Shown here piece after piece: positions 62,048-64,000 of a stretch of 64,000 nt of DNA. The stretch is from Arion vulgaris. Taxonomy: Eukaryota; Mollusca; Gastropoda; Stylommatophora; Arionidae. The stretch is taken from NCBI GenBank assembly GCA_020796225.1, contig CM036765.1, positions 6,110,805 to 6,174,804 on the forward strand, written 5' to 3'. Positions within the stretch are counted from its first letter, which is position 1. Each line of letters starts with the position of its first letter. The position numbers were made by a program, and so were the translations under genes. The notes beneath the pieces were generated by a model. That model did no database searches. It was not told the origin of the DNA and worked only from the letters and a program-made list of their open reading frames with translations.

Positions 62048-62300
62048 CTATGGAGGTTTCTGTGGCTAACTTGTTAAGCCGTTGCCTTGCGTTCCAAATG
62101 TTGTGTTTGTCCAATCCGTATCGCACATTTCTGTTCACAAGTATATTTTTTCTTTTAAAAAACACTTAAGATTGTTGACTGAGCTACAGAGTTCGTGATT
62201 TGTGCGATACTCTCTGCAGGTACGTGTCATATCAGCAAGTAATGTCTGGTAAAAAAAAAACAACATGGTTTAAAGAAGACAATCCTTCGTCTTTAGATGC
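62048..62300 (+). mobile_element. SINE-1 copy
   Basis: Head TTTCTGTGGCTAACTTGTTA and AGCCGTTGCCTTGCG (box A region), degraded box B GTTGTGTTTGTCC, body GAGCTACAGAGTTCGTGATT, TGTGCGATACTCTCTGCAGG. A SINE-2 follows at once in the same orientation. Confidence 0.8.
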
Positions 62301-62324
62301 TTTAGATCGCCAGTGTATTACCGG

Positions 62325-62555
62325 TACTGCAAGGGAGCCAAGAATAATAACACTGAGACCTACAAGGCCTGTCGTTAAGGGCGACTGAGGTAAGTGCCTA
62401 TGGAAGATATCCTAGTAAAAAAAAACGTCGCAGAAATCGGATATGCTGGCATACTTGTAGGCGCATAACTGGCACAACGTACAATCGTTCTTAGACTCAG
62501 AACACATGCAAGAGTGGTTCAACACGGGGTCAATATGGAGCGATCGAAGCAGAGT
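62325..62555 (+). mobile_element. SINE-2 copy
   Basis: GCAAGGGAGCCAAGAATAAT, ACCTACAAGGCCTGTCG, GGCATACTTGTAGGCGCATA, ACTGGCACAACGTACAATCG, CAATATGGAGCGATCGAAGC. Confidence 0.85.
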
Positions 62556-62619
62556 CTTTATATATACGAGGGATGTTTGGAAAGTAATACACCATATTTT
62601 TGTTTCCCAGCGATTAAAT

Positions 62620-62815
62620 TCGAAGAAATGACTTTATTGCATCGGATTTGACACCATATGGTTCGGTCACATTCCGTAGAAATGGCACACTATCTGCCTA
62701 AGTATTGCACAAAGTATGAACTCAATAGCTCCAGCAAACATCCAATGGGTCTCTGGAAAAAACTGTACTCATGAAGAAAGCGGCGCTGCCCGGATTCGAA
62801 ACCAGCGATTACCTG
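62620..62815 (-). mobile_element. SINE-1 copy, 5'-truncated
   Basis: GAAATGACTTTATTGCATCG, TTTGACACCATATGGTTCGG, GAACTCAATAGCTCCAGC, CCGGATTCGAAACCAGCG (box B complement). Confidence 0.82.
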
Positions 62816-62871
62816 CGGCAGAAGGAAACATTAACTTTTCAAACTTCATATTTGGAACGTCTTTATTGTAT

Positions 62872-63325
62872 GTACTTCTTCTTCTTCAAACCCTCCACAT
62901 CGATCACTTATTAAACCCTCCACATCGATCACTTATTAAACCCCTCCACATCGATCACTTATTAAACCCCTCCACATCGATCACTTATTAAACACCTCCA
63001 CATCGATCACTTATTAAACCCCTCCACATCGATCACTTATTAAACCCCTACACATCGATCACTTATTAAACCCCTCCACATCGATCACTTATTAAACCCC
63101 TCTTTGTGATTTGTATGTGATTTCATCCTAAGCGCGACTCTATATTATGCCACCTATGCGCCACAAGTAGTCCAGCACATCAGATTTCTGCGCCGCTTTT
63201 TATTTACTAGAGTAGCTTTCCTAGGCTCCTAATTCAGTTGCCTCTTACGACCTGCCTTGTTGGTTGCAGTGTTACTATTCTTTGTTGTCTTTTTGAGTCC
63301 CAGCAACACATGGGCGCATTGCTGG
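62872..63325 (-). mobile_element. SINE-2 copy with 26-bp internal array
   Basis: CTTCTTCTTCTTC tail complement, then the CACATCGATCACTTATT segment repeated, then CTCTTTGTGATTTGTATGTG, CGCCACAAGTAGTCCAGCAC, TTTTATTTACTAGAGTAGC, TACGACCTGCCTTGTTGG and GAGTCCCAGCAACACATGGGC. Confidence 0.9.
62885..63095 (-). repeat. 26-bp tandem array, 8 copies, inside SINE-2
   Basis: The unit is AAACCCCTCCACATCGATCA, CTTATT. It matches the SINE-2 segment normally present once (CGCTCCATATCGATCACTTGTTAACC). Confidence 0.95.
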
Positions 63326-63439
63326 CATGAAATTGCACTACATTTGAACAATTTAAACAGCTGCAGTAGTTGCTTAGAGATGGATGTTTGTGAGCAGCAT
63401 CTGTTCCAAGCAATGAATTGTAAAATAATTTCTCATTGC

Positions 63440-63730
63440 TGAAATAAACCAGTGGTGAACATTCATAAACGTTTGTGTTATGTATGGAGACATTACACTC
63501 TTCCTTGCATATTACATAGACCCTGCAAATAATTTCTCCAAACTGCTCTATCCTAGACACTCGGTTCAATCTCTTCTTTGTGATTAAGTCCGATATTTCT
63601 TACCTTTCTCCGAAAAATGCATGGTTTTCCACACAGCACCCACTCTTTCTTAAACCCTTTTTGCTTCCCACTTTAGAGCTCGTTTTATGATTCTTTGCTC
63701 ATTTCTAAACCGAGAATGCCTAACATTTTA
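63440..63730 (-). mobile_element. LINE-C tail, decayed
   Basis: Minus strand: KRVxERVGAVWKTMHFSEKG-like, KKYRT, then RDWTECLG and SSLEKLFAGSM-like text, corresponding to the KRGRxxETLxxTLxREARxIxLS...DRxxWRxxLxAxC series of 13595-13885. Many frame breaks. Confidence 0.6.
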
Positions 63731-63914
63731 TTTGTTTGTTATGTAAGGGATTAAATCCTACTTAAGCTTAGACACGCCACATTCAACCTAAGGCGTACCT
63801 TGTTGTTGGTTATATCCTATGGTGTAGGCCACTAAACATGGATAATATGAATGAACTCTTTTCCGAGAATCTATTAATTAACATGTCTAACATATCTCAA
63901 TAATCTCTTTCTTA

Positions 63915-64000
63915 TAACGTCTGGCTGAATAGATTATACCACAAGCTTCGATTCGGGGGATCAGGGTTCAATTCCGGTACGGCAAAGGAGTTTTGTTCTG
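63915..64000 (+). mobile_element. tRNA-like SINE head, cut by the window end
   Basis: GTCTGGCTGAATAGATTATA (box A-like) and GATCAGGGTTCAATTCCGGT (box B-like) at tRNA spacing (about 40 nt). The body would lie beyond the window. Confidence 0.5.

Overview
The window reads as intergenic, transposon-rich DNA from an animal genome, AT-rich and full of stop codons. No complete host gene can be supported. There is no bacterial gene organisation. Instead there are fragments of non-LTR retrotransposons (LINEs), several tRNA-derived SINE families, DNA transposons and MITEs, and tandem arrays ranging from microsatellites to a 6 kb satellite. The mix (RTE-like LINEs with TGATGA tails, P/THAP and Tigger transposases, hAT and Tc1/mariner MITEs) suggests an invertebrate, but the species cannot be fixed from the sequence.

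Layout: 1-5 kb holds LINE and SINE fragments and an inverted-repeat element inserted in a LINE. 5.4-7.6 kb is a 33-bp array grown inside a LINE reverse-transcriptase tail. 8-21 kb holds nested SINEs and LINEs, a Tc1/mariner MITE (9.2-9.6 kb), a hAT MITE with exact 8-bp target duplication (15.7 kb) and a 38-bp array. 21.6-22.5 kb is a 17-bp array. 26.3-26.6 kb is a 12-bp array grown from a SINE promoter box. 27.4-29.1 kb is a microsatellite block running straight into a YVDD reverse transcriptase. 32.4-35.3 kb (minus) is a decayed P-element/THAP9-like transposase. 36.2-42.4 kb is a 54-bp satellite of about 115 units. 42.4-49.8 kb holds nested repeats and a 45-bp SINE-head array. 50.0-50.85 kb is a 36-bp array. 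52.3-53.25 kb is a SINE with a tRNA-Ile-like start and about seven tandem heads. 54-56.5 kb holds LINE RT and RNase H remnants. 56.5-57.35 kb is a Tigger/pogo-like transposase tail with an internal 69-bp array. 57.4-64 kb holds more LINE and SINE copies.

The main theme is that many of the tandem arrays start inside a transposable element: LINE RT tails (33, 47, 51 and probably 51 bp), SINE tRNA-like heads (12, 45 and 96 bp), a SINE tail (26 bp), other dispersed repeats (34 and 40 bp) and a Tigger gene (69 bp). A second theme is a family of short inverted-repeat elements with 11-14 bp target duplications, whose arms carry a hammerhead-like core. Family labels (LINE-A/B/C, SINE-1 to SINE-6, REP-6 to REP-9, FB) are mine, made by comparing copies within this window. 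Outer limits of repeat copies are by eye and may be off by 10-30 bases unless a target duplication is given.
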